From Microvirga roseola (GTDB taxonomy: Bacteria; Pseudomonadota; Alphaproteobacteria; Rhizobiales; Beijerinckiaceae): a stretch of 64,000 bases of DNA. Positions 1 through 9,485 of this stretch are shown piece by piece. Positions within the stretch are counted from its first letter, which is position 1. Each line of letters opens with the position of its first letter. The notes under the pieces are model-generated. The model was not told where the DNA came from and did not search any database. It saw only the letters and a list, made by a program, of their open reading frames with translations. The translations under genes and the position numbers were made by a program. Location of the stretch: positions 41,509 to 105,508 of the forward strand of contig NZ_JAJATX010000014.1 in the NCBI RefSeq assembly GCF_020866965.1, given 5' to 3'.

Positions 1-159
1 GATCCGCGTGACGGCGGGATCCTTGGCCCAGGAATCAAGCGCCCGGCGCATCTCGCGGACCATGCCAAGATTCAAGGCATTGAGCGCGCGCGGCCGGTTG
101 AGCGTGATCAGGCCGGCCGAACCTTGCCTCTCGCAGACGACTTCGACGCTCTCGTCCAT
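1..159 (-). CDS. Enoyl-CoA hydratase/isomerase family protein, N-terminal part (3-hydroxyisobutyryl-CoA hydrolase-like)
   Basis: Only the first 53 codons are inside the window; the gene continues past base 1. Translation from the ATG at 157-159 gives a short acidic lead followed by GLITLNRPRALNALNLGM, the typical first strand and helix of the crotonase fold. The phrase LNRP...NALN with a following aligned helix (MVREMRRALDSW) is common in 3-hydroxyisobutyryl-CoA hydrolases of valine catabolism, but the oxyanion-hole glycines and catalytic residues lie outside, so the substrate cannot be fixed. It is divergent from hemB, with about 187 bases between the two starts. Confidence 0.8.
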   Translation of the reverse strand, partial: MDESVEVVCERQGSAGLITLNRPRALNALNLGMVREMRRALDSWAKDPAVTRI

Positions 160-298
160 CCGACACTCCTTCTGATCCGCCGCGCTTAACCGGCAGAGAC
201 TGCAAAGGTCAATGCTTCGCGATGCGGTCCGCTATTTCACACGGTTTGCGGCGGAATGCGATGAGGAAACCTTTTTTGGAGCGATTTAAATGTGCTAA

Positions 299-1390
<1,092 letters not shown>

Positions 1391-1416
1391 GGATCCTTCG
1401 CAGCGAGGCCCGGCCC

Positions 1417-2772
1417 ATGTCAGGCTCCGGTATCCTTCGGGCATGGCGGCTCGCCTGCAGCCTGCTGGGTTTTGGCCTCCTCGCGGCCTGCGGCCTCTCG
1501 ACCGACGCGGAGCAGACCCGGGTCTGCCGCTCCGCCCTTCCCGCCCTCAATCCCGGCGCCAGGATCACCGTCGAGCAGGTGCGGGCCGGTCCCGTTCCCC
1601 GCAGCCTGCGGATCGACTATCTCGCCGAGTACCCGGATCGGCCGCTCCTGGAGCGGTTCGCCATCTGCCAGTTCGCGGCGGAGGGCCTTTCACCCAACAA
1701 GGCGGAACTGACGGGGCTCGCCACGGAGGAAGGCGAGGTCTCGGGCGCCAACCTCTATCTCCTGAAGCGCTACTACATCGAGACGCCGGAGGGCGTTGCC
1801 GGCGATCCCGGCAGCCGGCCGGATGCCGATGTGATCGAACTGCCGCAAAGCGCAGCCTACTGGCTTCAGCAACTGCTCGTGAGCCTGCCGCGAACTTCGA
1901 TCTATGCCCTGCTCTCCGTCGCCTTCGCGCTGATCTTCGGCCTGAGCGGGCGGATCAATCTCGCCTTCGGCGAGCTGGCAGCCGTCGGGGCGGCCGCAAG
2001 CGTGACGGGAATCTCCATGGCCCTCGTGGCCGGAGCGACCTCTCCCGTCTTCGGCCTTGCCCTGGGCCTTGGCGCTGCGCTCTTTGCAGGCGCGATGCAC
2101 AGCGCGGTCGGCGGGTACATCACCATCGGGAGAATCGTGAGCGCGAGTTCCCAGCCGAGCCTGATCGCAACGGTCGGCCTGTCGCTTTTCCTTATGGAGT
2201 ATCTCAGGCTGGTCCAGAGCCCGGTCACGGTATGGGTTCCCCCGGTCTGGTCCGACGCCTGGCCGCTCGCCCGGGCGGGCGACTTCCTCGTCAACCTCAC
2301 GCCGGTCAGCGCTGTCACGGCGGGGCTGGCCCTGCTGGCGGCCCTGATTCTGCTCCGGCTCATGAAGGCGACCTCCTTCGGCCGGGCTTGGCGGGCCTAT
2401 GCGGACGATTCCCGCGCCGCTGCGCTTTTCGGGATCGACGGCGGCCGCCTCCTTGTCCAGACGCTGGCGCTTGCCGGCGCCATGGCCGCTCTCTCGGGGC
2501 TCCTGATCGTGGTGCAGTACGGCGGCCTGGGCTTTGCCGGCGGCTTCCAGTTCGGCCTCAAGGCGCTGATCGCCGCCATCATCGGCGGGATCGGCTCGAT
2601 TCCGGGCGCGCTTTTGGGTGGCGTTGCGGTAGGATTGTTCGAAACCGTCTGGTCTGCATATTTGCCTATCGAAGCGCGCGACATGGCTCTCTACGCTGCG
2701 CTGATCGTCTTTCTGATCTTTCGGCCCGGCGGATTGCTGGGCTTCCAAGATCCAACACCACGACCCGTGTAA
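1417..2772 (+). CDS. LivH-type branched-chain amino acid ABC permease with a lipoprotein-like N-terminal module
   Basis: 451 residues. Residues about 150-445 form a complete LivH-like permease with many hydrophobic helices, the GRINLAFGELAAVGA segment typical of the family, the EAA-like loop FGRAWRAYADDSRAAALFGID and the IGGIGSIPGALLGG motif near the end. The first 150 residues are unusual: a hydrophobic leader ending in the lipobox LLAAC (Cys about 25), then about 120 residues of soluble sequence with two further Cys. LivH proteins normally lack this and are about 300 residues. No LivM, LivG, LivF or binding-protein gene is nearby, so partners must be encoded elsewhere. Substrate is unknown; the permease assignment is firm, the lipidation is inferred. 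Confidence 0.88.
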   Translation: MSGSGILRAWRLACSLLGFGLLAACGLSTDAEQTRVCRSALPALNPGARITVEQVRAGPVPRSLRIDYLAEYPDRPLLERFAICQFAAEGLSPNKAELTGLATEEGEVSGANLYLLKRYYIETPEGVAGDPGSRPDADVIELPQSAAYWLQQLLVSLPRTSIYALLSVAFALIFGLSGRINLAFGELAAVGAAASVTGISMALVAGATSPVFGLALGLGAALFAGAMHSAVGGYITIGRIVSASSQPSLIATVGLSLFLMEYLRLVQSPVTVWVPPVWSDAWPLARAGDFLVNLTPVSAVTAGLALLAALILLRLMKATSFGRAWRAYADDSRAAALFGIDGGRLLVQTLALAGAMAALSGLLIVVQYGGLGFAGGFQFGLKALIAAIIGGIGSIPGALLGGVAVGLFETVWSAYLPIEARDMALYAALIVFLIFRPGGLLGFQDPTPRPV

Positions 2773-2799
2773 GGGCGGGAATCGTATCCGGAGGAAATC

Positions 2800-4041
2800 G
2801 TGGCCCAATACGCCATCACTATCGAGGATGTGGAGCGTGCAGCGGAGACTATCCGAGGACAGGTGCTGCGAACGCCGCTCGTCCCTGCGCCTCGCCTGTC
2901 CCAGCTGACGGGCGCCACCGTCTGCGTCAAGCACGAGAACATGCAGCCGACCGGCTCCTTCAAGGAGCGCGGCGCGGTGACGAAGCTGGAGAGCCTGAGC
3001 CTGGAGGAGAGCAGGCGCGGCGTCATCGCCATGTCGGCGGGCAATCACGCCCAGGCCGTGGCCTATCACGCCCGGCGGCTCGGAATCCCGGCGACCATCG
3101 TCATGCCGGAAGGCACGCCTCTGGTGAAGGCGGAGAACACCCGCTCCTATGGCGCGCGCGTGATTCTGTTTGGCGAGACGCTCTACGAAGCCGCCGTCCA
3201 GGCCCGCGAGATTGCCGAGCGGGAAGGCCTCGTCTTCGTCCATCCTTACGACGATCCGAAGGTCATGGCCGGCCAGGGCACCATCGCCCTCGAAATGCTG
3301 GCGGATGCGCCCGATCTCGACCAGATCGTGGTTCCCATCGGCGGCGGCGGCCTGATCTCCGGCATCACCATCGCCGCCAAGGCGCTCAAGCCCTTGATCG
3401 AAATCATCGGCGTGGAAGCGGCGCTCTACCCCTCCTTCCACAACGCCATCGGCGGCGAAGACCGTCCCATCGGCGGCGCGACCCTGGCCGAGGGCATCGC
3501 GGTGAAGACCGTCGGCCAGCTTCCCCTCCCGGTCGTGCGCGATCTCGTCTCCGACATCGTCCTGGTCGACGAGCCGCTCATCGAGCGCGCCGTCAACGCC
3601 TATGCCACCCTGCAGCGGACCATGGCGGAGGGAGCGGGCGCATCGGGTCTCGCGGCCATGATGGCGGAGCCGGAGCGCTTCAAGGGCAAGAGGGTCGGCC
3701 TCGTCCTCTGCGGCGGCAACATCGACGCCCGCATCCTCGCCTCCGTCATGGTGCGCGAACTCGAGCGCGACGACCGGATCGCCTCCTTCCGCATCACCTC
3801 GAACGACCGGCCGGGTCTGCTCGGCCGCGTGGCGAGCCTGCTCGGCAGTCTCGGGGCCAACATCCTGGAGGTTTCCCACGGCCGCCTCTTCCTGGATGTG
3901 CCCGCCAAGGGCGTTTCCATCGACATCACCATCGAAACGCGCGGAAGAGCGCATACATTGGAGGTGTTCGAGGCCCTGGCGGCGGAGGGTCTCGCCCCGC
4001 GGCGGATCGATTCCCGCTGCCTGTCGGAAACCGCCTATTGA
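2800..4041 (+). CDS. ilvA: Threonine ammonia-lyase (threonine dehydratase), ACT-domain type
   Basis: PLP enzyme that deaminates threonine to 2-oxobutanoate, the entry to isoleucine synthesis. The GTG start at 2800 is chosen because GGAGGA lies just upstream and the N-terminus (ITIEDVERAAETIRGQVLRTPL) is typical. PLP Lys is in PTGSFKERGAV (about residue 56), the Asn-rich loop is SAGNHAQ, and the phosphate-binding glycine loop is GGGGLISG. Residues from about 328 form one ACT domain (FRITSNDRPGLLGRVASLL). The single ACT domain and 413-residue length match the shorter ilvA class rather than the 514-residue E. coli biosynthetic form with two ACT-like domains. Follows the LivH-like gene by 27 bases. 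Confidence 0.95.
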   Translation: MAQYAITIEDVERAAETIRGQVLRTPLVPAPRLSQLTGATVCVKHENMQPTGSFKERGAVTKLESLSLEESRRGVIAMSAGNHAQAVAYHARRLGIPATIVMPEGTPLVKAENTRSYGARVILFGETLYEAAVQAREIAEREGLVFVHPYDDPKVMAGQGTIALEMLADAPDLDQIVVPIGGGGLISGITIAAKALKPLIEIIGVEAALYPSFHNAIGGEDRPIGGATLAEGIAVKTVGQLPLPVVRDLVSDIVLVDEPLIERAVNAYATLQRTMAEGAGASGLAAMMAEPERFKGKRVGLVLCGGNIDARILASVMVRELERDDRIASFRITSNDRPGLLGRVASLLGSLGANILEVSHGRLFLDVPAKGVSIDITIETRGRAHTLEVFEALAAEGLAPRRIDSRCLSETAY

Positions 4042-4051
4042 GGACGAAACG

Positions 4052-4531
4052 ATGGTCAACCGCCCCTATCCGCCCATGAGCTACGAAGCTCACGCCGTCG
4101 ACGCCCGGATGACGGAGGGCGTCATCGCCCGGCGCTTCTGGGCCTATCTGATCGATGTCATCGTCGTCGCCCTGTGGGTGGTGCTGCTCTCCATCGCGAT
4201 CTTTGTGCTCGGCCTCCTGACCTTCGGACTCGGTTGGGGGCTTTTCGCCCTGCTTCCGCTGACCGCCCTCTCCTTCGTGGTCTATAACGCAATCACCATC
4301 GGCGGCCCGTCGCAGGCGACAATCGGCATGCGCTTCATGGGGCTGCGGGTGGTCGATCCCGGCACCGGCCGCCCCGTCTCCATGATCGCGGCGGCCGTCC
4401 ATGCGCTTCTGTTCTACGTGGCGGTCTCCACCTTCCTGCTCTGGGCCTGCGACGTGCTCGTCGGGTTCTTCCGGAACGATGGCCGCTTCGTGCGCGATCT
4501 TCTGACCAACATGCTGGTGATCCGGACATAA
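4052..4531 (+). CDS. RDD family integral membrane protein
   Basis: 159 residues from the ATG at 4052, ten bases after ilvA ends. The open frame extends upstream to 3896 inside ilvA, but that part is only shadow. The RDD pattern is clear: RRFWAYLIDVIVVALW starts the first long helix, a second hydrophobic pair follows, then GMRFMGLRVVDPGTGRPVS and a last helix before FRNDGRFVRDLLTNMLVI. RDD proteins are small inner-membrane proteins; some are linked to ion exchange, most have no known role. An RDD gene between hemB and bpt is a common arrangement in Rhizobiales. Confidence 0.9.
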   Translation: MVNRPYPPMSYEAHAVDARMTEGVIARRFWAYLIDVIVVALWVVLLSIAIFVLGLLTFGLGWGLFALLPLTALSFVVYNAITIGGPSQATIGMRFMGLRVVDPGTGRPVSMIAAAVHALLFYVAVSTFLLWACDVLVGFFRNDGRFVRDLLTNMLVIRT

Positions 4532-4635
4532 GAAGGGTTGCGGCATCGCTGCCCCTTTTCCTGGACGGATCAGGCACCAATGTTATCCTTGAGCGTTGAG
4601 TCTGCTCTTGGGGATTCTTGACGGGGCCACACAGC

Positions 4636-5382
4636 TTGACGAGCCAGCCGCGCGACGCACCGCAGTTCTACCTCACCTCGCCTTCGGCATGCCCCTATCT
4701 GCCGGGCAAGGAAGAGCGAAAGGTCTTCACTCACATCGTGGGACGGCGCGGGCGGGAGCTGAACGAGATCCTGACGCAAGGCGGCTTCCGCCGTTCCCAG
4801 ACCATCGCCTACAGGCCCGCCTGCGATTCCTGCCGGGCCTGCGTGTCCGTGCGCGTCGTGGTGGACGAGTTCGAGCCCTCCGGCAATCTGCGGCGCACCC
4901 TCAAGCGCAATGCCGACCTGATCGGCAATGCCCTGCCGAACCGCCCCACCTCCGAGCAGTACTCCCTCTTCCGCCGCTATGTGGACCTGCGCCATGCGGA
5001 CGGCGGCATGGCGGACATGACCGTCCTCGACTTCTCGATGATGGTCGAGGACAGCCATGTGGATACGCAGATCATCGAGTATCGCCGGCGCGGGATTGAC
5101 AGCGGCATCACCGGGCGCGGCACAGGCGACCTGTTCGCTGTGTGCCTGACGGACGTGATGAGCGACGGCCTGTCGATGGTCTATTCCTTCTACGATCCCG
5201 ACGAGCAGGACCGCTCGCTGGGCACCTTCATGATCCTCGACCATATCGAGCGCGCGAAGGCGATGGGCCTGCCCTATCTCTATCTCGGCTACTGGGTGGC
5301 GGGCTCCAAGAAGATGGACTACAAGGCCCGCTTCAAGCCGCAGGAGCGCCTGCTGGCGCAGGGCTGGGTCCGGACGGAGTAA
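4636..5382 (+). CDS. bpt: Aspartate/glutamate leucyltransferase (N-end rule, ATE/Bpt family)
   Basis: Transfers Leu from leucyl-tRNA to N-terminal Asp or Glu of proteins, marking them for ClpS/ClpAP degradation. The N-terminal ATE domain begins [20 protein letters not shown] and contains the Cys cluster [14 protein letters not shown]; the C-terminal domain holds [20 protein letters not shown] and the end [16 protein letters not shown]. There is no ATG at the expected N-terminus: candidates are TTG at 4618 and TTG at 4636. I chose 4636 because the family usually begins M-T-x-x-P-R-D-A-P; 4618 would add six residues. Often annotated as arginyltransferase, but the bacterial short form is Bpt. 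Confidence 0.92.
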   Translation: MTSQPRDAPQFYLTSPSACPYLPGKEERKVFTHIVGRRGRELNEILTQGGFRRSQTIAYRPACDSCRACVSVRVVVDEFEPSGNLRRTLKRNADLIGNALPNRPTSEQYSLFRRYVDLRHADGGMADMTVLDFSMMVEDSHVDTQIIEYRRRGIDSGITGRGTGDLFAVCLTDVMSDGLSMVYSFYDPDEQDRSLGTFMILDHIERAKAMGLPYLYLGYWVAGSKKMDYKARFKPQERLLAQGWVRTE

Positions 5383-5471
5383 CCGGCCGGGCAAAGGGCG
5401 GCTTGCAAAAACCGCCGGAACAACGGAGCCGACGGCCCGTTGCGGTACATCCATGACAGAAAGGGTGTGCG

Positions 5472-6152
5472 ATGGCGAAGGTCCTGGTCCTCTATTATTC
5501 CTCCTACGGCCATATCGAGCAGATGGCCCAGGCCATCGCCGCAGGCGCGCGCTCCGTCGCCGGAACGGAGGTGACGATCAAGCGCGTGCCGGAACTCGTG
5601 CCGGAGGACGTGGCGCGGAAATCCGGCATGAAGGTCGACCAGGACGCCCCCATCGCCAGCCCGAACGAACTCGCCGATTACGACGCGATCATTTTCGGAA
5701 CGCCGACCCGCTACGGGAACATGGCGGCCCAGATGCGCAACTTCCTCGACCAGACCGGCGGGCTGTGGGTGAAGGGCGCGCTCGTCGGAAAAGTCGGCAG
5801 CGTGTTCGCTTCGACCGCCACGCAGCATGGCGGCCAGGAGACGACCATCACCTCGTTCCACACGACGCTTCTCCACCACGGCATGATCATCGTTGGCCTG
5901 CCCTATTCCTACCCGGGCCAGACCAAGATGGACGAGGTCTCGGGCGGCACGCCCTACGGCGCGACGACGCTTGCAGGCAGCGACGGCTCGCGCCAGCCGA
6001 GCGAGAACGAGCTGGGAGGCGCCCGCTTCCAGGGCCGCCACGTTGCCGAGATCGCCGCCCGCCTGGAGCGAGGCGCCGGGGAACGCGGACCGGCTCCTGC
6101 AGACATGAACAACCCGACCGAAACGACCGGGGGAACGGCGGATCAGGGCTGA
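5472..6152 (+). CDS. wrbA: NAD(P)H:quinone oxidoreductase type IV, WrbA flavodoxin
   Basis: FMN-dependent two-electron quinone reductase that limits redox cycling. The FMN phosphate loop is [12 protein letters not shown] (residues about 8-19), [17 protein letters not shown] contacts the flavin ring, and [13 protein letters not shown] is the WrbA-specific loop. The enzyme core fills about 199 residues as in E. coli; a further tail of roughly 27 residues (rich in Gly, Pro, Asn, Thr) extends beyond it and looks disordered. The ATG at 5472 is preceded by GAAAGGGTGTGCG. It stands alone after bpt with a 90-base gap and converges on parC. Confidence 0.95.
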   Translation: MAKVLVLYYSSYGHIEQMAQAIAAGARSVAGTEVTIKRVPELVPEDVARKSGMKVDQDAPIASPNELADYDAIIFGTPTRYGNMAAQMRNFLDQTGGLWVKGALVGKVGSVFASTATQHGGQETTITSFHTTLLHHGMIIVGLPYSYPGQTKMDEVSGGTPYGATTLAGSDGSRQPSENELGGARFQGRHVAEIAARLERGAGERGPAPADMNNPTETTGGTADQG

Positions 6153-6154
6153 GG

Positions 6155-6241
6155 CACGTCATGGCCGGCCTTATGCCGGTGATCTCAGGAAGCGCCGCGC
6201 CTTCGGATCGGGATGGCCGGGACAAGCTCGGCCATGACGTG
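6155..6241. repeat. Palindromic intergenic repeat between wrbA and parC
   Basis: Two perfect 13-base arms, CACGTCATGGCCG at 6155-6167 and its reverse complement at 6229-6241, enclose a GC-rich middle. A second nested palindrome (ATGGCCG ... CGGCCAT, 6213-6235) lies inside. The element fills the whole space between the convergent wrbA and parC genes, so transcripts from both sides would fold it. It resembles the scattered REP/RIME-like repeats of Rhizobiales that carry GTCATGGCCGG termini; a more diverged relative lies at 17013-17133. Confidence 0.7.
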
Positions 6242-6249
6242 GAGCATTC

Positions 6250-8496
6250 TTACTCCCCGAACCTGTTCGATTTCGGGAAGCCCTTCGGCGGCAGGCGGCC
6301 GGCTTCGGTGCGGTCGCCCATCCAGTCGCGCAGGTCCTCCTTGGCGACGGTCCAGGTGCGGCCCGAAGTATCCTTCCAGGTCAGGCCGTCCTTCAGCTTG
6401 AAGACCTTGGCGTCGGAGACGCCGCCGTCCTTGTAGCGCTGGAGGCGCACGCCCTTGCCGCGGGTCATCTCCGGCACCTGCTTCGCAGGGAAGATCAGGA
6501 GCTTGCGGTTCGCGCCGATGATGGCGATGTGGTCGCCCTCGGCCTCGGTGCAGACCACGGCCTTGGCCGGCGCGTCGAGGTTAAGGATCTGCTTGCCCTT
6601 GCGGGTGTTCGCGATGGTCTCGTCGGTCGGGACGATGAAGCCGCGCCCGTCGGAGCCGACCAGGAGCAGCTTGGAGCCCGCCTTGTAGGGGAAGGCGGCG
6701 ATGAAATCGGCTCCCTCCTCCAGGTCGACCATGAGGCGGATTGGATCGCCGAAGCCGCGGCCGCCCGGAAGCTTGGAAGCCTCCAGCGTGAAGAAGCGCC
6801 CGTTCGTCGCGACGACGACGATCTTGGAGGTCGTCTCGGCGAAGAAGGCCGTCTTCAGCGCGTCGTCGCCCTTGAACTGCACGCCCGACAGATCGGCCTG
6901 GTGGCCCTTCATGGCGCGGATCCACCCCTTTTCGGAGACGATGACCGTGATCGGCTCGCGCTCGATCATGGCCTCAGCGAAGTCGATGTCGGAGGTGTCC
7001 GGCGCATCCGCGAAGGTGGTGCGGCGCTTGCCCAGCGCCGTCTCCGGCCCGAAGGTCTTGCGGACCTCCTTGATCTCGCCGGCGATGGTCTTCCACTGCA
7101 CCTTCTCGGAGCCGAGGAGTTCCTCGATCTTGGCCTTCTCGTCCTGCAGGTTCTTCTGCTCGCGCTTGAGCTCCATCTCCTCGAGCTTGCGCAAGCTGCG
7201 CAGGCGCGTGTCGAGGATGGCGTTGGCCTGGACATCGGTAAGCTCGAAGACGCGCATCAGTTCCTGCTTGGGCTCTTCTTCCTCGCGGATGATTTTGATC
7301 ACCCGGTCGAGGTCGAGATAGACGATGAGCAGGCCCCCTAGGATCTCCAAGCGCCTGTCGATGGCGGCGAGCCGGAAGCTCGAACGGCGGATCAGGACCT
7401 CGCGGCGGTGGTCGAGCCACTCGCGCAGGCATTCGGCCAGGCCCAGCACCTTCGGCACCTTGCCGCCGGCGAGCACGTTCACATTCATGGGGATGCGGCT
7501 CTCGAGCTCGGTGAGCTTGAAGAGCGATTCCATGAGGATGATGGGATCGACCGTCTTGGCGCGGGGCTCCAGCACCACGCGGATATCCTCAGCGGATTCG
7601 TCGCGCACATCCGCGAGAAGCGGCAGCTTTTTTTCCTGCAGAAGCTCGGCGATCTTTTCGATCAGGCGCGATTTGGGCACCGCATAGGGGATCTCGGTGA
7701 CGACGATCTGCCAGTTGCCGCGGCCGAGATCCTCCTTGGTCCAGCGCGCACGCACACGGAACGAGCCTCGGCCGGTGCGGTAGGTCTCGGCCATGGAGGA
7801 CGCGCTCTCCACGATGATGCCGCCGGTCGGAAGGTCCGGTCCCGGCACATACTGCATCAGCTGCTCGGAAGTCGCGTTCGGCTTCGAGATCAGGTGCAGG
7901 GCCGCATCGCAGAGCTCCGCCGCGTTGTGGGGCGGAATCGAGGTCGCCATGCCCACCGCAATGCCCTGCGAGCCGTTCGCCAGCAGGTTCGGGAAAGCGG
8001 CCGGGAGAACCACCGGCTCCTCATTCGCCTGGTCGTAGGTCTCGCGGAAATCGACCGCATCCTCGTCGATGCCGTCGAGCAGCAGGCGCGCAACCTCGGT
8101 CAGGCGCGCCTCGGTGTAGCGCATGGCGGCGGCGCTATCGCCGTCGACATTCCCGAAATTGCCCTGCCCGTCCGCCAGCGGATAGCGCTGCGCGAAATCC
8201 TGCGCCATGCGTACGAGAGCGTCGTAGATCGACTGGTCGCCGTGCGGGTGATACTGGCCCATCACGTCGCCCACGATGCGCGCGCATTTCTTGGGCGCGG
8301 ATTTGGGGTCGAGGCGCAGGAGGCGCATGGCATGCAGGATGCGGCGGTGGACGGGCTTCAGCCCGTCGCGCGCATCCGGCAGCGCCCGGTGCATAATGGT
8401 GGAGAGCGCATAGGCGAGATAGCGCTCTTCCAGCGCGTCCTTGAGATTGATGTTCTCGATCTCGCCCCCTGACGGCGGATTGACCGGCTTACCCAT
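6250..8496 (-). CDS. parC: DNA topoisomerase IV subunit A
   Basis: Decatenates daughter chromosomes together with ParE. The 748-residue protein has the breakage-reunion domain (start [20 protein letters not shown]), the active-site Tyr at about residue 127 in [14 protein letters not shown], and a C-terminal beta-propeller with repeated G-x-G-F/V-x-P strands such as [13 protein letters not shown]. The quinolone-contact helix reads [17 protein letters not shown], so Gln (about 88) stands where E. coli ParC has Ser80. The length and the tail favour ParC over GyrA. It is downstream of recO, 65 bases away, in the order normal for Rhizobiales. Confidence 0.96.
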   Translation of the reverse strand: MGKPVNPPSGGEIENINLKDALEERYLAYALSTIMHRALPDARDGLKPVHRRILHAMRLLRLDPKSAPKKCARIVGDVMGQYHPHGDQSIYDALVRMAQDFAQRYPLADGQGNFGNVDGDSAAAMRYTEARLTEVARLLLDGIDEDAVDFRETYDQANEEPVVLPAAFPNLLANGSQGIAVGMATSIPPHNAAELCDAALHLISKPNATSEQLMQYVPGPDLPTGGIIVESASSMAETYRTGRGSFRVRARWTKEDLGRGNWQIVVTEIPYAVPKSRLIEKIAELLQEKKLPLLADVRDESAEDIRVVLEPRAKTVDPIILMESLFKLTELESRIPMNVNVLAGGKVPKVLGLAECLREWLDHRREVLIRRSSFRLAAIDRRLEILGGLLIVYLDLDRVIKIIREEEEPKQELMRVFELTDVQANAILDTRLRSLRKLEEMELKREQKNLQDEKAKIEELLGSEKVQWKTIAGEIKEVRKTFGPETALGKRRTTFADAPDTSDIDFAEAMIEREPITVIVSEKGWIRAMKGHQADLSGVQFKGDDALKTAFFAETTSKIVVVATNGRFFTLEASKLPGGRGFGDPIRLMVDLEEGADFIAAFPYKAGSKLLLVGSDGRGFIVPTDETIANTRKGKQILNLDAPAKAVVCTEAEGDHIAIIGANRKLLIFPAKQVPEMTRGKGVRLQRYKDGGVSDAKVFKLKDGLTWKDTSGRTWTVAKEDLRDWMGDRTEAGRLPPKGFPKSNRFGE

Positions 8497-8561
8497 AAAT
8501 CGAAATCCTCGAATGCGAATCGCTTCTTAGCATCTAAAATGAGAACATAACAGAAACAAAC

Positions 8562-9293
8562 CTATTCCTCCCCAGCTGTGGCGAGTGCGACGAAACGCGC
8601 GCGCTCCGCCGGCGCCCCTTTTCCCTGGGGATCGAAGACGTTCTGATGCAGGAAGAAGTCCGTGAGTGCAAATCCGGCGCGGATATCCTCCTCCCGCGGC
8701 CGATTGGCCTTGGTCTGACCGATCAGAAAACCCGGCAGCTTGAGGAGACGGTCCTTATAGGGCTCTCCCGCCTCGGCGCTGACGGCCCGCCCGCTTTTCG
8801 GAGAGACATAGGTCAGGTCCCTTTCGGTTCCGGTGGCGGCGCAGGAAGACAGGTCGAGTCCGAAGCCGAGTTCCGCCAGCATGGCCAGTTCGAACCGCAC
8901 GAAGAGCGCCGGAGCCAGGTCCGGATCGTCCAGGTGATCCACGAGGACGGTGAGGGTCTCATAGAGGGCGAAATGGGGATCCCGCTCCGGGAAGTAGCGC
9001 AGCAGGTGTGCTAGCGTCGCCAGACCATAGAGCGCCATGGACGAGCCCATCAGGCGGGCCGCACGCAGGTTCAGAGCCTCAATCTGGTAGGCCCCCAGAT
9101 GCTCGTCGAGCCGCGCACGCCAGGTCGCATGCACGGTGTTTCCGGGCTGAAGTACGGGTTGCATGGTCTTGGAGCGCCCGCCATGAACAAGGCCCAGATG
9201 CCGTCCGTGCTCACGGGTCATCAGCTCCACGATGACGCTTGTCTCGCCGTGCTTTCGGACGCCGAGAACGACGCCCTCATCGGTCCATTGCAT
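8562..9293 (-). CDS. recO: DNA repair protein RecO
   Basis: Recombination mediator that works with RecR (and RecF) to load RecA on SSB-coated DNA. 243 residues. The N-terminal OB fold begins MQWTDEGVVLGVRKHGETSVIVELMTR, followed by HGGRSKTMQPVLQPGNTVHATW; the helical C-terminal part contains FELAMLAELGFGLDLSSCAATG, a RecO hallmark. The usual zinc Cys set is reduced here to one visible Cys in that segment, as in many alphaproteobacterial RecO proteins. Normally follows era; here 3.9 kb separates them. Confidence 0.94.
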   Translation of the reverse strand: MQWTDEGVVLGVRKHGETSVIVELMTREHGRHLGLVHGGRSKTMQPVLQPGNTVHATWRARLDEHLGAYQIEALNLRAARLMGSSMALYGLATLAHLLRYFPERDPHFALYETLTVLVDHLDDPDLAPALFVRFELAMLAELGFGLDLSSCAATGTERDLTYVSPKSGRAVSAEAGEPYKDRLLKLPGFLIGQTKANRPREEDIRAGFALTDFFLHQNVFDPQGKGAPAERARFVALATAGEE

Positions 9294-9485
9294 GAGGTGT
9301 GACGACCTGAAGAAGGAAGATCTGCTGACCTGACACTTAAGCGCTCAGCAAGCTTTTTTCTACGGATTTCAAGGGCGAGCGCCTTTCTCCGACCGCTTTC
9401 GGCAGTTGAAACCCTGCCCTTTGGGAACCAAAGCTGCACAGATTGTTTTGTCGAGGTTCAGGTTTTCCATGTCGTAGTGCGAGTT

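Noticed and set aside
1443..4079. An 878-codon plus-strand frame and a 789-codon minus-strand frame across livH-ilvA
   Set aside because: Both are shadows of high-GC codon bias: they are Arg/Gly/Pro/Ala-rich, show no family motif and cross the boundary of two well-supported genes.
9435..9465. GGAAC followed by TGTT upstream of the OmpA-family gene as an EcfG promoter
   Set aside because: The spacing is 15 and the -10 box lacks the leading C, so it does not meet the consensus.
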